Assembly (NCBI GenBank): GCA_945913025.1
Contig: CAMECJ010000003.1
Coordinates: forward strand, 1-64,000
Length of the DNA: 64,000 nt
Direction of reading: 5' to 3'
Source: an uncultured Elusimicrobia bacterium
GTDB taxonomy: Bacteria; Elusimicrobiota; Elusimicrobia; Elusimicrobiales; Elusimicrobiaceae
Position numbers and translations under genes: made by a program
The notes under the pieces: generated by a model
What the model saw: the letters and a program-made list of their open reading frames with translations, nothing else
Database searches by the model: none
What the model was told of the DNA's origin: nothing
Shown: positions 1 to 8,648 of the stretch, piece after piece
Position numbering within the stretch: position 1 is the first letter of the stretch
Layout of the letters: each line of letters starts with the position of its first letter

Positions 1-208
1 GTATGTTCACTGTAACGATATTTTTTTGCTAGTTCCGGTATGGTATAGTGATTTAAACTGTAATCTTGATATATATAAGAGGTTAAATCTTGTTTCAAGA
101 CAAAAACAGCACTGCAGTATTTACACTGATAGCGCTGTTTTCGTAGGTTGTTACTGCCGTATTTTCGAAGTTCTATACCACCACATTTGGGATACGTTTT
201 TTTATCAT
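1..208 (-). mobile_element. N-terminal zinc-ribbon part of an IS-type transposase, truncated by the window edge and possibly frameshifted
   Basis: Manual minus-strand translation gives YPKCGGIELRKYGSNNLRKQRYQCKYCSAVFVLKQDLTSYIYQDYSLNHYTIPELAKKYRYSEH. CxxC...CxxC plus 'KQRYQCKYC' is typical of IS1/IS1595-like transposase N-termini. The frame lacks an ATG; the only nearby ATG (206-208) is out of frame across an A7 run. Confidence 0.55.
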
Positions 209-476
209 ATTCCCTATAAAATCATTTTTAAGACGGTATTATCAACTTTTTTGGCAATTAGGCCAAAAATGTTATACAAATTTTTCAAGGGGACAATAGA
301 CCCACCGGCACAATAGGTCTTAAGGGTATTGTTCTTTTGTGCCTTACCTATCTGCCCATTATAACAATAATTTCCAAAAGGCAAAGCGCCGCAATAACGC
401 CGTACTGCAGTATAAGAAATGATACAGCAGTGTAACATTGAAAGCTAAATGCGTTGGCAAAACCCATACCGGACGC

Positions 477-2423
477 CTAGCGGCCGAACAGCTTGTCCAC
501 ATCCTTCATTTTCAGCTGCGCCACGCAAGGGCGGCCGTGCGGGCAGTGCATACCGTCTTTGCACTTCTTCATATTTTCCAAAAGGCCCTCGGCTTCGGCA
601 GCAGAAATTTGGTCGTGCGCTTTAATGGCCTTTTTGCACGCCAGCATTGCCACCATTTTGCGTTTTAAACTTTCGGTGGATTTGGCGGGGTCGCCTATTA
701 CCTGCGCCAGCGAAACGATAAACGCCTTCATATCGTCCTCTTTAAACCGTATGATGTGCGGCATGGAACGCACCAGTACGGTGCGCGCGGAAAAAGACTC
801 CAGTTCAAATCCGGCCGTCTTTAGCCACTCCGCCCAAGATAATAAAGTTTCGGCATTGGACGGCATCAAATCAACGTGAATAGGGAAAAGCAATTTTTGT
901 ACCTGAATATCATGATGTTCAAACGCGTCCAGATAATGCTCAAAAAGAACGCGCTCCTGCGCGGCGTGCTGATCAATCAGCACGAGGCCAAGCGGGTTTT
1001 CAAACAGCAAATAACTTTTTTGAAGCTGCCCTAAATAATGGTACGGCCCCTGATACCAAGACGGGTCTCCCTCCGCGCCAATTTCCGTTTGCACGGCGGG
1101 ATCGGTCCTTGTTTGACGCACGGCCGGCGCTGCACGGCCGGTTTCCGGCGCGGCGGGGCGGGCCACGTAATCTACGGAATCTTCAGTTTCCCGGACAAAA
1201 CAGCTGGGTTTTGCAAAGTCCGGCCGGACAGCGCCATCAACGGAAGCTACTTCGGCAGGCAAGGAAGAAGAAACGGGAGCAAACGCCTCTTCGGATAAAA
1301 ACGTATTTTCCGTTTGAACCTCCGGCTGCGGCTGGGGCGCGCGGACGGAAAACAACCGTTCCGCCGCCGCAGAAACATTAGAGGGCAGCTCAATGCGCGG
1401 CGCAGCCGCCGGAACATCCACGGGACGCGCGTTTTGAAAAATGGTTTCCCCCGCCGCGTGCATTACAAAGCCGAACACTTTATTTTCGTTTACAAAGCGG
1501 ATGTCGCGTTTTTGCGGGTGGATGTTTACGTCAAAATCGGCGGGAGAAAGTGTCATATATGCGATAAATGCCGGATGACGGTCTTTCGGGCGGACGTTTT
1601 GGTAAGCCTTATAAATGGCCTGTTGGACGGTTTTGGAATCAATCGGACGGCGGTTTACGAATACAAACTGCATATCGCGCACGGAAACCAACTTATCCGC
1701 CGGACTAAGAAACAACTTTAGCCCCATTTCGTCAAACTCTTGAAATACCAAACTTTGGCTGACTTCTTCCCCCAAAATAGCGTTGGCGCGCGCGGGTACG
1801 GCTTCTTCCAGCGGCCCCGCCTGGGCGGGCAGATTATATACTTCGCGCCCGTTTACCGTTACACGGTACGATACACCCAAATTGGCAAGCGCGCTCTCTT
1901 CAATTACCTTTAACAGACAGGCGCGCTCGTATGAATCGCTTTTCAAAAATTTAAGACGGGCGGGCGTGTTGTAAAATAGACTACGGATTTCAACCGTTGT
2001 TCCTTTAATAGACGGCGCCGGACTTTTTAAAATAACTTTTCCGCCGTGCAGTTCAAGGCGGTTGCCTTCGCCACCCTCCTGGCAGCTCGTCAGCGTCATC
2101 TTTGAAACGGCCGCCACAGAATACAATGCTTCACCGCGAAACCCGAACGTATGCAGGTTTGCCAAATCGTCAAACGCGCGGATTTTGCTGGTGGCGTGGC
2201 GCAAAACGCTCAGTTCCAAATCCTCCGCGCTCATTCCGCAGCCGTTGTCGTTAATGCGGATGAGATCCTTGCCCGAACCTTGAATATCCACATTCACGCA
2301 CGACGCCCCTGCGTCCACTGCGTTTTCCAAAAGCTCTTTAAGCACGCCTGCAGGACGCTCAATCACTTCTCCGGCGGCAATTTTACCGGCGGTTTTTTCG
2401 TCCAGTACACGTATGTTACTCAT
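477..2423 (-). CDS. mutL: DNA mismatch repair protein MutL
   Basis: IRVLDEKTAGKIAAGEVIERPAGVLKELLENAVDAGA and GFRGEAL motifs; C-terminal CPHGRP; adjacent to mutS. Start taken at the internal Met (MSNIRVL). Confidence 0.97.
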   Translation of the reverse strand: MSNIRVLDEKTAGKIAAGEVIERPAGVLKELLENAVDAGASCVNVDIQGSGKDLIRINDNGCGMSAEDLELSVLRHATSKIRAFDDLANLHTFGFRGEALYSVAAVSKMTLTSCQEGGEGNRLELHGGKVILKSPAPSIKGTTVEIRSLFYNTPARLKFLKSDSYERACLLKVIEESALANLGVSYRVTVNGREVYNLPAQAGPLEEAVPARANAILGEEVSQSLVFQEFDEMGLKLFLSPADKLVSVRDMQFVFVNRRPIDSKTVQQAIYKAYQNVRPKDRHPAFIAYMTLSPADFDVNIHPQKRDIRFVNENKVFGFVMHAAGETIFQNARPVDVPAAAPRIELPSNVSAAAERLFSVRAPQPQPEVQTENTFLSEEAFAPVSSSLPAEVASVDGAVRPDFAKPSCFVRETEDSVDYVARPAAPETGRAAPAVRQTRTDPAVQTEIGAEGDPSWYQGPYHYLGQLQKSYLLFENPLGLVLIDQHAAQERVLFEHYLDAFEHHDIQVQKLLFPIHVDLMPSNAETLLSWAEWLKTAGFELESFSARTVLVRSMPHIIRFKEDDMKAFIVSLAQVIGDPAKSTESLKRKMVAMLACKKAIKAHDQISAAEAEGLLENMKKCKDGMHCPHGRPCVAQLKMKDVDKLFGR

Positions 2424-4977
2424 TGATACGTTTCTTCCATTCACAAATTAATTGCAGGGCGGCCAGCGGAGTCAGCTTATCCGGATCCGCCATTTTGATT
2501 TCTTCCACAATGGGCGAAGAAAACAAATCCTTTACCATATCCTGTTCTTTTGCGGAAATTTTTACGCCTTTTTTGGCTTCCAAATCTTTCAGCACCTTCT
2601 TGGCGCGCAGCGTACACGCCGCGGGAAGCCCCGCAATTTCCGCCACGTGAATCCCGTACGAACGGTCGGCCGCGCCGGCTAAAATCTGGTACAAAAACGC
2701 CAGACGGCTCCTGCCGGATTCGTCCTTGTATTCCTTGGCGTCCACATGCCAGTTGCTTACACTTTCGTATTTGTTTGCCAAATCCACCAATTCAAAATAA
2801 TGTGTGGCGAATAATACTTTCGGCCCGCCGGACGGTTTATATAAGTATTCCACAATCGCCCAAGCAATGGAAATACCGTCAAAGGTAGAGGTTCCGCGGC
2901 CTACCTCGTCAAGCAAAATCAAACTGCGCGGCGTCATAGAAGCCAAAATATGCGCGGTTTCGTTCATTTCTACCATAAAAGTAGAGTTACCGCGGCTAAG
3001 CGCATCGTGCGCGCCGATGCGCGTCATAATTTTATCCACCACGCCCACGCGCGCCGCAGAGGCCGGCACAAAAGATCCCATTTGCGCCATAATAACGATA
3101 ATGGCCGTCTGTTTTAAAAATACGCTCTTGCCTCCCATATTGGGGCCGGTAATCAGCATAATCTGATTCTTAGGCGTGCCGATGGCTAGGCCGTTGGGCA
3201 CAAAACTGCCGGAGGGAAGCGTCGCCTCCACCAGCGGGTGCCGTCCGTTTTCGTAATGCAGTTCAGTGCCGTTATCCACCACCGGGCGGACGTAGTTGCC
3301 CTTCATCGCGCACAGCGCAAGCGACATATACACGTCCAGTTCCGACACAATCTGCGCAAACGCTTTCACGTGGTTAATCCGCGCGGCGCACGCTTTGCGC
3401 ACTTCATCAAAAAGAGAACTTTCCAAGCGGTTGATTTTCTGTTCTGCGTTTAAGATTCTGTCTTCCAGGTTTTTTAATTCCTCAGTAATAAACCGCTCCG
3501 CATTAACAAGCGTCTGCTTGCGCACCCAGTTAAACGGCACTTTGGTAATGTGGCTTTTGGTGACTTCAAAATAAAAGCCGAATACGGAATTAACCCCCAC
3601 TTTTATCGTGGGAATACCCGTTTTTTCGCGTTCGCGCGCGCACAGTTCTTCCATCGTGCGGCTGCCGTTTTGTTTAAGAGACCGCAGTTCGTCCAGCTCC
3701 GCATTATATCCCGCACGGATAACATATCCGTCGGAAAGTTTTAACGGCGGATTTTCGTCTACCGCGTCGTAAAGAACGCGGGACATTTCCCGAAGAACGG
3801 GCAGATTTTCTTCAAACAGTGCGCGTAAATGCGGGGCAATAGCGCCGTATGTTTCAAACCAGCGCGCCAGCGAATCCACATTCAAAAGCGACTGCCTGAG
3901 ACCCGATAAATCACGCGGGGAAGCCGAACCGGTGGCGGTACGCGTCATAATGCGTTCCACGTCCGATATGTTTTCCAAAAGCGCCGACAAATCCGCCAAG
4001 GCGGACTGGTCTTTTACAAATCCTTCCACGCAGTCCTGCCGCTGGGAAACTTCCGCCGGATCCATCAGCGGATGCAAAATCCATTCCTTGAGCTTCCGGC
4101 TGCCCACAGCGGTGCGGGTACGGTCCAACAACGCCCACAGGCTGCCGCGGCGGCCGCCTTCCTGGCTTTTGACAAGTTCCAGCGAAGCCACGGCGTTCTC
4201 ATCAATTTGCAAACTGTCCTTCAGCTCCCGATAAGACGGAATTAAAACGGTTTTAAAACTGGGCTCCGTTACGTTTAAATACTTCATTGTTTGCAGCGCG
4301 CAGGCCAGGGCTTTTTTCTTGTCGCCCCACGCGCTTAAAGCGGGCCAGTTGGAAGGAAGCTCAAAACCGCCGTCAAAGGGAGGCTGTTCGGTCAGCGTCA
4401 GGCTGGCGGGCAGGACGACTTTATTTTTAAGCTGTTCCAGCGAAGCCTTATCCCCCACTACTTCGGACGGATTAATCGCCGCCAACGCGGCGGCCAAGTT
4501 GGTAAGCGTGGAATCTTTATCATTCTGGTTGACCCAAAACTCGCCGGTGGAAACCTCCACACACGATAAAGCCCAACCCCGCGTATGGACGGAAAGGCAA
4601 ACCAAATAGTTCGATTGGTTTGCATCCAACAGAGAGTCCTCCATCAGCGTCCCTGGGGTGATCACACGCGTGACTTTACGTTCAAACAATTTGGTGTTTT
4701 TATCCATTACCGAACTGGTTTGTTCGCAAATTCCGATCTTCTTTCCGGCGTTAAGAAGCCGTACAATGTAGTTGTTTGCGGCGTGGAAAGGGATTCCGCA
4801 CATCGGCACCCCGTGACGCGCCGTGAGCGTAAGCCCCAACAGTGCGCTTACTTCGCGGGCTTGCTCGTCAAACATTTCGTAAAAATCACCTAACCGAAAG
4901 AATAAAATAATACCGGGGTGTTTGGCCCGAATATCGTAGTATTGTTTCATTAAAGGGGTAGAATTCGTCTTTTGCAT
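2416..4977 (-). CDS. mutS: DNA mismatch repair protein MutS
   Basis: TPLMKQYYDIRAKHPGIILFFRLGDFYEMF, ITGPNMGGKSVFLKQ (Walker A), DEVGRGTSTFDG. Confidence 0.98.
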   Translation of the reverse strand: MQKTNSTPLMKQYYDIRAKHPGIILFFRLGDFYEMFDEQAREVSALLGLTLTARHGVPMCGIPFHAANNYIVRLLNAGKKIGICEQTSSVMDKNTKLFERKVTRVITPGTLMEDSLLDANQSNYLVCLSVHTRGWALSCVEVSTGEFWVNQNDKDSTLTNLAAALAAINPSEVVGDKASLEQLKNKVVLPASLTLTEQPPFDGGFELPSNWPALSAWGDKKKALACALQTMKYLNVTEPSFKTVLIPSYRELKDSLQIDENAVASLELVKSQEGGRRGSLWALLDRTRTAVGSRKLKEWILHPLMDPAEVSQRQDCVEGFVKDQSALADLSALLENISDVERIMTRTATGSASPRDLSGLRQSLLNVDSLARWFETYGAIAPHLRALFEENLPVLREMSRVLYDAVDENPPLKLSDGYVIRAGYNAELDELRSLKQNGSRTMEELCAREREKTGIPTIKVGVNSVFGFYFEVTKSHITKVPFNWVRKQTLVNAERFITEELKNLEDRILNAEQKINRLESSLFDEVRKACAARINHVKAFAQIVSELDVYMSLALCAMKGNYVRPVVDNGTELHYENGRHPLVEATLPSGSFVPNGLAIGTPKNQIMLITGPNMGGKSVFLKQTAIIVIMAQMGSFVPASAARVGVVDKIMTRIGAHDALSRGNSTFMVEMNETAHILASMTPRSLILLDEVGRGTSTFDGISIAWAIVEYLYKPSGGPKVLFATHYFELVDLANKYESVSNWHVDAKEYKDESGRSRLAFLYQILAGAADRSYGIHVAEIAGLPAACTLRAKKVLKDLEAKKGVKISAKEQDMVKDLFSSPIVEEIKMADPDKLTPLAALQLICEWKKRINE

Positions 4978-5080
4978 AGGGATATTCTAGCAATTTTGGC
5001 TGGATATTGTATGCCCGTGCAGGGCTAACGGAAGGGCAGAGAGGTAAATAAAACTATTTAACAAAAGGAAAATGAAAAGA

Positions 5081-5109
5081 ATGACACAAAACATTTTTTT
5101 TGTTATAAT
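5081..5109 (+). promoter_or_regulatory. Probable sigma70 promoter of tRNA-Tyr (ATGACA-17 nt-TATAAT)
   Basis: ATGACA at 5081-5086 and TATAAT at 5104-5109, spacing 17 nt, upstream of the tRNA. Confidence 0.65.
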
Positions 5110-5180
5110 ATTTGTACCTAGTTGTTTAAGTAATAATTAGGACCGGAGGCCGAAGGGTTTCCGGCTTTTAATGTGATTTA

Positions 5181-5267
5181 GGTAGGATGGCTGAGCGGTC
5201 AAAAGCAACGGTCTGTAAAACCGTCGGGCTACGCCCTACATAGGTTCGAATCCTATTCCTACCACCA
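5181..5267 (+). tRNA. tRNA-Tyr (anticodon GTA), CCA encoded
   Basis: GGTAGGA/TCCTACC acceptor, anticodon stem ACGGT-ctGTAaa-ACCGT, long variable arm, T-arm ATAGG-TTCGAAT-CCTAT, terminal A-CCA. Confidence 0.95.
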
Positions 5268-5682
5268 TTTAAACCACCCGCAAGGGTGGTTTTTTATTGG
5301 TCGGAAAGCGGGCAAACTGCTTTGCCCGCGTTAGGATTCGAAAGACGGAGCGATGTTTTTGTTTGAGGGGCAAGCCGCACCGGCGAGCTCCGAAAGGCAA
5401 AAACTGCGAGTCCGGCCTGCAGGAAAAACGCGTCAGCGTTTTTACCGGAAGGCGAATCCTATTCCTACCACCATTTAAACCACCCGCAAGGGTGGTTTTT
5501 TATTGGCCGGAAAGCGGGCGAACTGCTTTGCCCGCGTTAGGATTCGAAAGACGGAGCGATGTTTTTGTTTGAGGGGCAAGCCGCACCGGCGAGCTCCGAA
5601 AGGCAAAAACTGCGAGTCCGGCCTGCAGGAAAAACGCGTCAGCGTTTTTACCGGAAGGCGAATCCTATTCCTACCACCATTA
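5247..5682 (+). repeat. Tandem 206-bp repeat (2 units plus partial third tail) starting with the last 21 nt of tRNA-Tyr
   Basis: CGAATCCTATTCCTACCACCA at 5247, 5453 and 5659; the two intervening units are near-identical (differences seen at 5301/5507 and 5314/5520). Confidence 0.97.
5272..5296 (+). terminator. Rho-independent terminator after tRNA-Tyr, duplicated at about 5478-5502
   Basis: CCACCC-gcaa-GGGTGG followed by TTTTTT. Confidence 0.8.
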
Positions 5683-5726
5683 AAAATACCCCGGCAAAAA
5701 CGTTCTTATGCATTTTTGTTTTAACG

Positions 5727-7022
5727 CTACAATGCGCGTACTACGCACGGGTCTTCCATACATAAATATACGTGCGTTTTAGGGAATGTTTTTTGCAAAA
5801 GCGGCACCAAAAAGCGGTATGCTTCCAAACGCTGTCCGTCGCCGTAACGCATTTTGCCGTCAAAATCCAAAAGAAACTCGCCGTCCAGCATAAAATTATT
5901 TGGAAAGCGCGATTCCACCACCTTTTTAAGTTCGCGGCTGAAACGCAAAGTGCCTACGCTGATCCACGCGATTTTATCGTGCGGCAAGGTATCGGCCATT
6001 TCCTGTACCGTGCGGGCGTAATCCTGTTGGTAGCCGTCGTAAATCACCACGGGGTCAAAGTGAAAACCGAGGCGGTAACCCGCTTTGGCCGTTTTGCAGG
6101 CCGCGGCCAGACGTGCGGTTAAATCGGGCGTAAAATGTTCGGCCTCATTTGTGATTTTAGACGAATTAACCGACCACGAAGCCACCACGTTTTCGGCTCC
6201 GCCCGCTTCCAACAGGCCGCCGATATTCACGCTTTTGGTTTTAAATTCAAACTGCAAATGCGGACGCGCACGGAAAAACGGCACAATTTTTTGGGAGTAA
6301 CGCGTTAAATCATCAAAAACGAGCGAATCGGTAAATTCCCCGCTGCCGATACGAGGGCGGTCAAACGGCCCTTTGTTGAATTTGGCGCCATCGATTTTCG
6401 CCAAAAATTCGTCCGCATTAGCCGGCAGCAATACAGCGTGCAAGTTTTGGTACTGCTGCAAAAAACAGTATTCACATTCAAAGCGGCAGCCAAAACCCAA
6501 ATTAATCAAATTATACCCGCACCCCGCGGCCGAACAGCTGCACGGACAGGGTTTTAAAAAGTCGTACTTTTCGTTATGGATGAGCAGCGTTTCCGTGCGG
6601 CGGGAAAAATTGGGGCTCCCCACCTGGGTTTTGCCGTCGGTTTCCTTAAATTCCGCTTTTGGGAACGCGGCGCGTACGCGGGCGGCCAGTTCGCTGTCTT
6701 TGGCGGAAGTTTCCATATAAACGGTTTTGGGGTAAAACGGGCGGGGCGTCAAATCGGCTTTTAACGTTTCGTCCAATTCCAGCTTAGGCAGATAAAAACG
6801 GCTCTTTTCCGCGGTCTTAAAATTGACGGGATATCGGCGTATTAAAAGCGTTTTTTTAGCGGATTCAAACGTTAAATTTTTAGCAGGCACAAGCACGTCC
6901 TGCGGTGTACAGTATTCGCGCTTGCAAATTTCGTACACCAGCCGCGCCAGCTCGCGCAGTTTATTTACGCCCAGTTTGGGAAGTACGGATAAAATATAAG
7001 ATTCTACTTCGTGCACGTGCAT
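5727..7022 (-). CDS. Spore photoproduct lyase (SplB)-like radical SAM protein
   Basis: CSCSAAGCGYNLINLGFGCRFECEYCFLQQYQN (radical SAM CxxxCxxC); SPL-type C-terminus. Start moved to MHVHEVESYIL. Confidence 0.85.
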   Translation of the reverse strand: MHVHEVESYILSVLPKLGVNKLRELARLVYEICKREYCTPQDVLVPAKNLTFESAKKTLLIRRYPVNFKTAEKSRFYLPKLELDETLKADLTPRPFYPKTVYMETSAKDSELAARVRAAFPKAEFKETDGKTQVGSPNFSRRTETLLIHNEKYDFLKPCPCSCSAAGCGYNLINLGFGCRFECEYCFLQQYQNLHAVLLPANADEFLAKIDGAKFNKGPFDRPRIGSGEFTDSLVFDDLTRYSQKIVPFFRARPHLQFEFKTKSVNIGGLLEAGGAENVVASWSVNSSKITNEAEHFTPDLTARLAAACKTAKAGYRLGFHFDPVVIYDGYQQDYARTVQEMADTLPHDKIAWISVGTLRFSRELKKVVESRFPNNFMLDGEFLLDFDGKMRYGDGQRLEAYRFLVPLLQKTFPKTHVYLCMEDPCVVRAL

Positions 7023-7942
7023 GGTCTGCCCTCCAAAAAAGCCAAATCTTGCGGCGTTAAAGTTACGTCCGCTCCGGCCGCGTTTTGCAAAATTTGTTCC
7101 GCTGTACGCGCGCCCGTCAGCGCACAGGAAACCGTTTGGTTTGAAAGCGCCCACGCTACGGCTGCCGCAGCCGGAAAAACCCGTAAATACTCCGCCAATT
7201 TTTTAATGCGGTTTGATGTTTCCTGCGCTTTCAAAAAGGCGTCCGCACGGTAACATTTATAAAAATAATTGCGCGCGTCGGCACGACGCAGATTGGGCGC
7301 GGTTTTATATTTTCCGCTTAAAATGCCGCCGCATAATGTGCCGTACGAAATAAAGGACGCGCCCGTTTCCCTGCACGCTTTAAAAACCGCTTCGCCTTTC
7401 TGCGGGTGAAGAAGCGAATACTCGTTTTGCACGGAGGAAATTTCGGCTATGCGCGCGGCACGGGACATTTCTTCCGCTGTTACGTTGCACAGACCAATAT
7501 GGCGGATTTTGCCCGCCTGCTTTTGGCGCGCCAGTTCTAAAAGAGCTTCTTCCAGCGGGACTTTCGGGTCCGGGTAATGGATTTGATATAAATCAATATA
7601 ATCCGTCTGCAGACGGGCCAGCGATTCGTCCAACTGGCGGCGAATCGTTTGCGGGCTTAAGTCGTGGTCGGTCCACGAGCCGTTTTTGGCAAGGCCGCAC
7701 TTGGTGGCCAAAATAATTTGATTCCGCCGGCCTTTTAAGATGCGCCCCAAAAACGCTTCGCTTTCGCCGTATACAGGGGCGGTGTCAACCAGATTGATTC
7801 CTGCGTCTAACGCGGCTAACACGGCTTTTTCGGCCTGAGCCGCATCCACAGGGCCCCAGTCGTAACCGCCGCCAAACGGCCAGCCGCCCAGACCTACGGC
7901 GGAAATACACAAATCCGTACGGCCCAAGCGGCGCATTTTCAT
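7004..7942 (-). CDS. Aldo/keto reductase
   Basis: MRRLGRTDLCISAVGLGGWPFGGGYDWG, NLVDTAPVYGESEAFLGRIL, DYIDLYQIHYPD. Confidence 0.92.
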   Translation of the reverse strand: MKMRRLGRTDLCISAVGLGGWPFGGGYDWGPVDAAQAEKAVLAALDAGINLVDTAPVYGESEAFLGRILKGRRNQIILATKCGLAKNGSWTDHDLSPQTIRRQLDESLARLQTDYIDLYQIHYPDPKVPLEEALLELARQKQAGKIRHIGLCNVTAEEMSRAARIAEISSVQNEYSLLHPQKGEAVFKACRETGASFISYGTLCGGILSGKYKTAPNLRRADARNYFYKCYRADAFLKAQETSNRIKKLAEYLRVFPAAAAVAWALSNQTVSCALTGARTAEQILQNAAGADVTLTPQDLAFLEGRPCTCTK

Positions 7943-7946
7943 ACAA

Positions 7947-8312
7947 CTACCAAAGCCCGTTATCGGCCATAAAACAGGAATTGACGACCGTAATTCCGGC
8001 GGTTTCAGCCAGGTCATACGCATCGTCCGACTGTGCCCCGGGCTGGAACCAAATTTCCTTTACACCCGCGTCAATACATTGCTGTACGGCGGGAACAAGC
8101 GCAGCGGGCGGAATAACCATAACAGCCACGTCTGCGCGGGCGGGCACATCGGCCAAGCGCGCATAGACGGGCTGCTCCGCCGCTTCGCCGCCCTTGGGAT
8201 TAATGCCGTACACGCGCATATTTCTTTTTAAAAGCGCGGTAAAAATTTTATACCCGTATTTGGACGGATCAGCCGATACGCCAAATACCGCAATCGTTTT
8301 ATTTTGATACAT
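7947..8312 (-). CDS. CoA-binding domain protein (YccU-like)
   Basis: IAVFGVSADPSKYGYKIFTALLKRNMRVYGINPKG; VPARADVAVMVIPP; KEIWFQPGAQSDDA. Confidence 0.88.
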   Translation of the reverse strand: MYQNKTIAVFGVSADPSKYGYKIFTALLKRNMRVYGINPKGGEAAEQPVYARLADVPARADVAVMVIPPAALVPAVQQCIDAGVKEIWFQPGAQSDDAYDLAETAGITVVNSCFMADNGLW

Positions 8313-8314
8313 AA

Positions 8315-8611
8315 TTACGCCTGAGGCATACCGAAGCTGCCCATCGCCTGCGCGGCCATACCCTGGCTGTCGCGCACGGCTTTGTTAAAAACAGCTTTCA
8401 TGTCTTCTGCGATTTCTGCTGCGCCGAAGTTTTTAACAAGCGCTTCGTCCACGGACACTTCCTTTACTTCCTGCGAGCCGGAAATCGTCAGCTGAAAAAT
8501 ATGGCGCGGGCTGTCCACTTTAATAACCATATTGTCCAAACGCTTTTTAATTTCTTCCATCTGGCTCTTGAGTTTCCACAAATCTTTGAGCTGACCTAAT
8601 TTATCAAACAT
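8315..8611 (-). CDS. YbaB/EbfC-family nucleoid-associated protein
   Basis: MFDKLGQLKDLWKLKSQMEEIKKRLDNM; size and composition fit YbaB/EbfC. Confidence 0.75.
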   Translation of the reverse strand: MFDKLGQLKDLWKLKSQMEEIKKRLDNMVIKVDSPRHIFQLTISGSQEVKEVSVDEALVKNFGAAEIAEDMKAVFNKAVRDSQGMAAQAMGSFGMPQA

Positions 8612-8648
8612 ATACGTCCCCCTAATGAGATTTTTTACATTTTATCTT

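Noticed and set aside
26-438. 96-aa plus and 74-aa minus ORFs at the left edge
   Set aside because: The plus ORF is antisense to the transposase zinc-ribbon frame; the minus ORF has no recognisable features.
5247-5682. Short repeats at regular spacing as a CRISPR array
   Set aside because: The 'spacers' are about 185 bp and near-identical, the 'repeat' is the tRNA 3' end, and no cas genes are nearby (17385-18146 is Cas4-like only at PD-(D/E)XK superfamily level).
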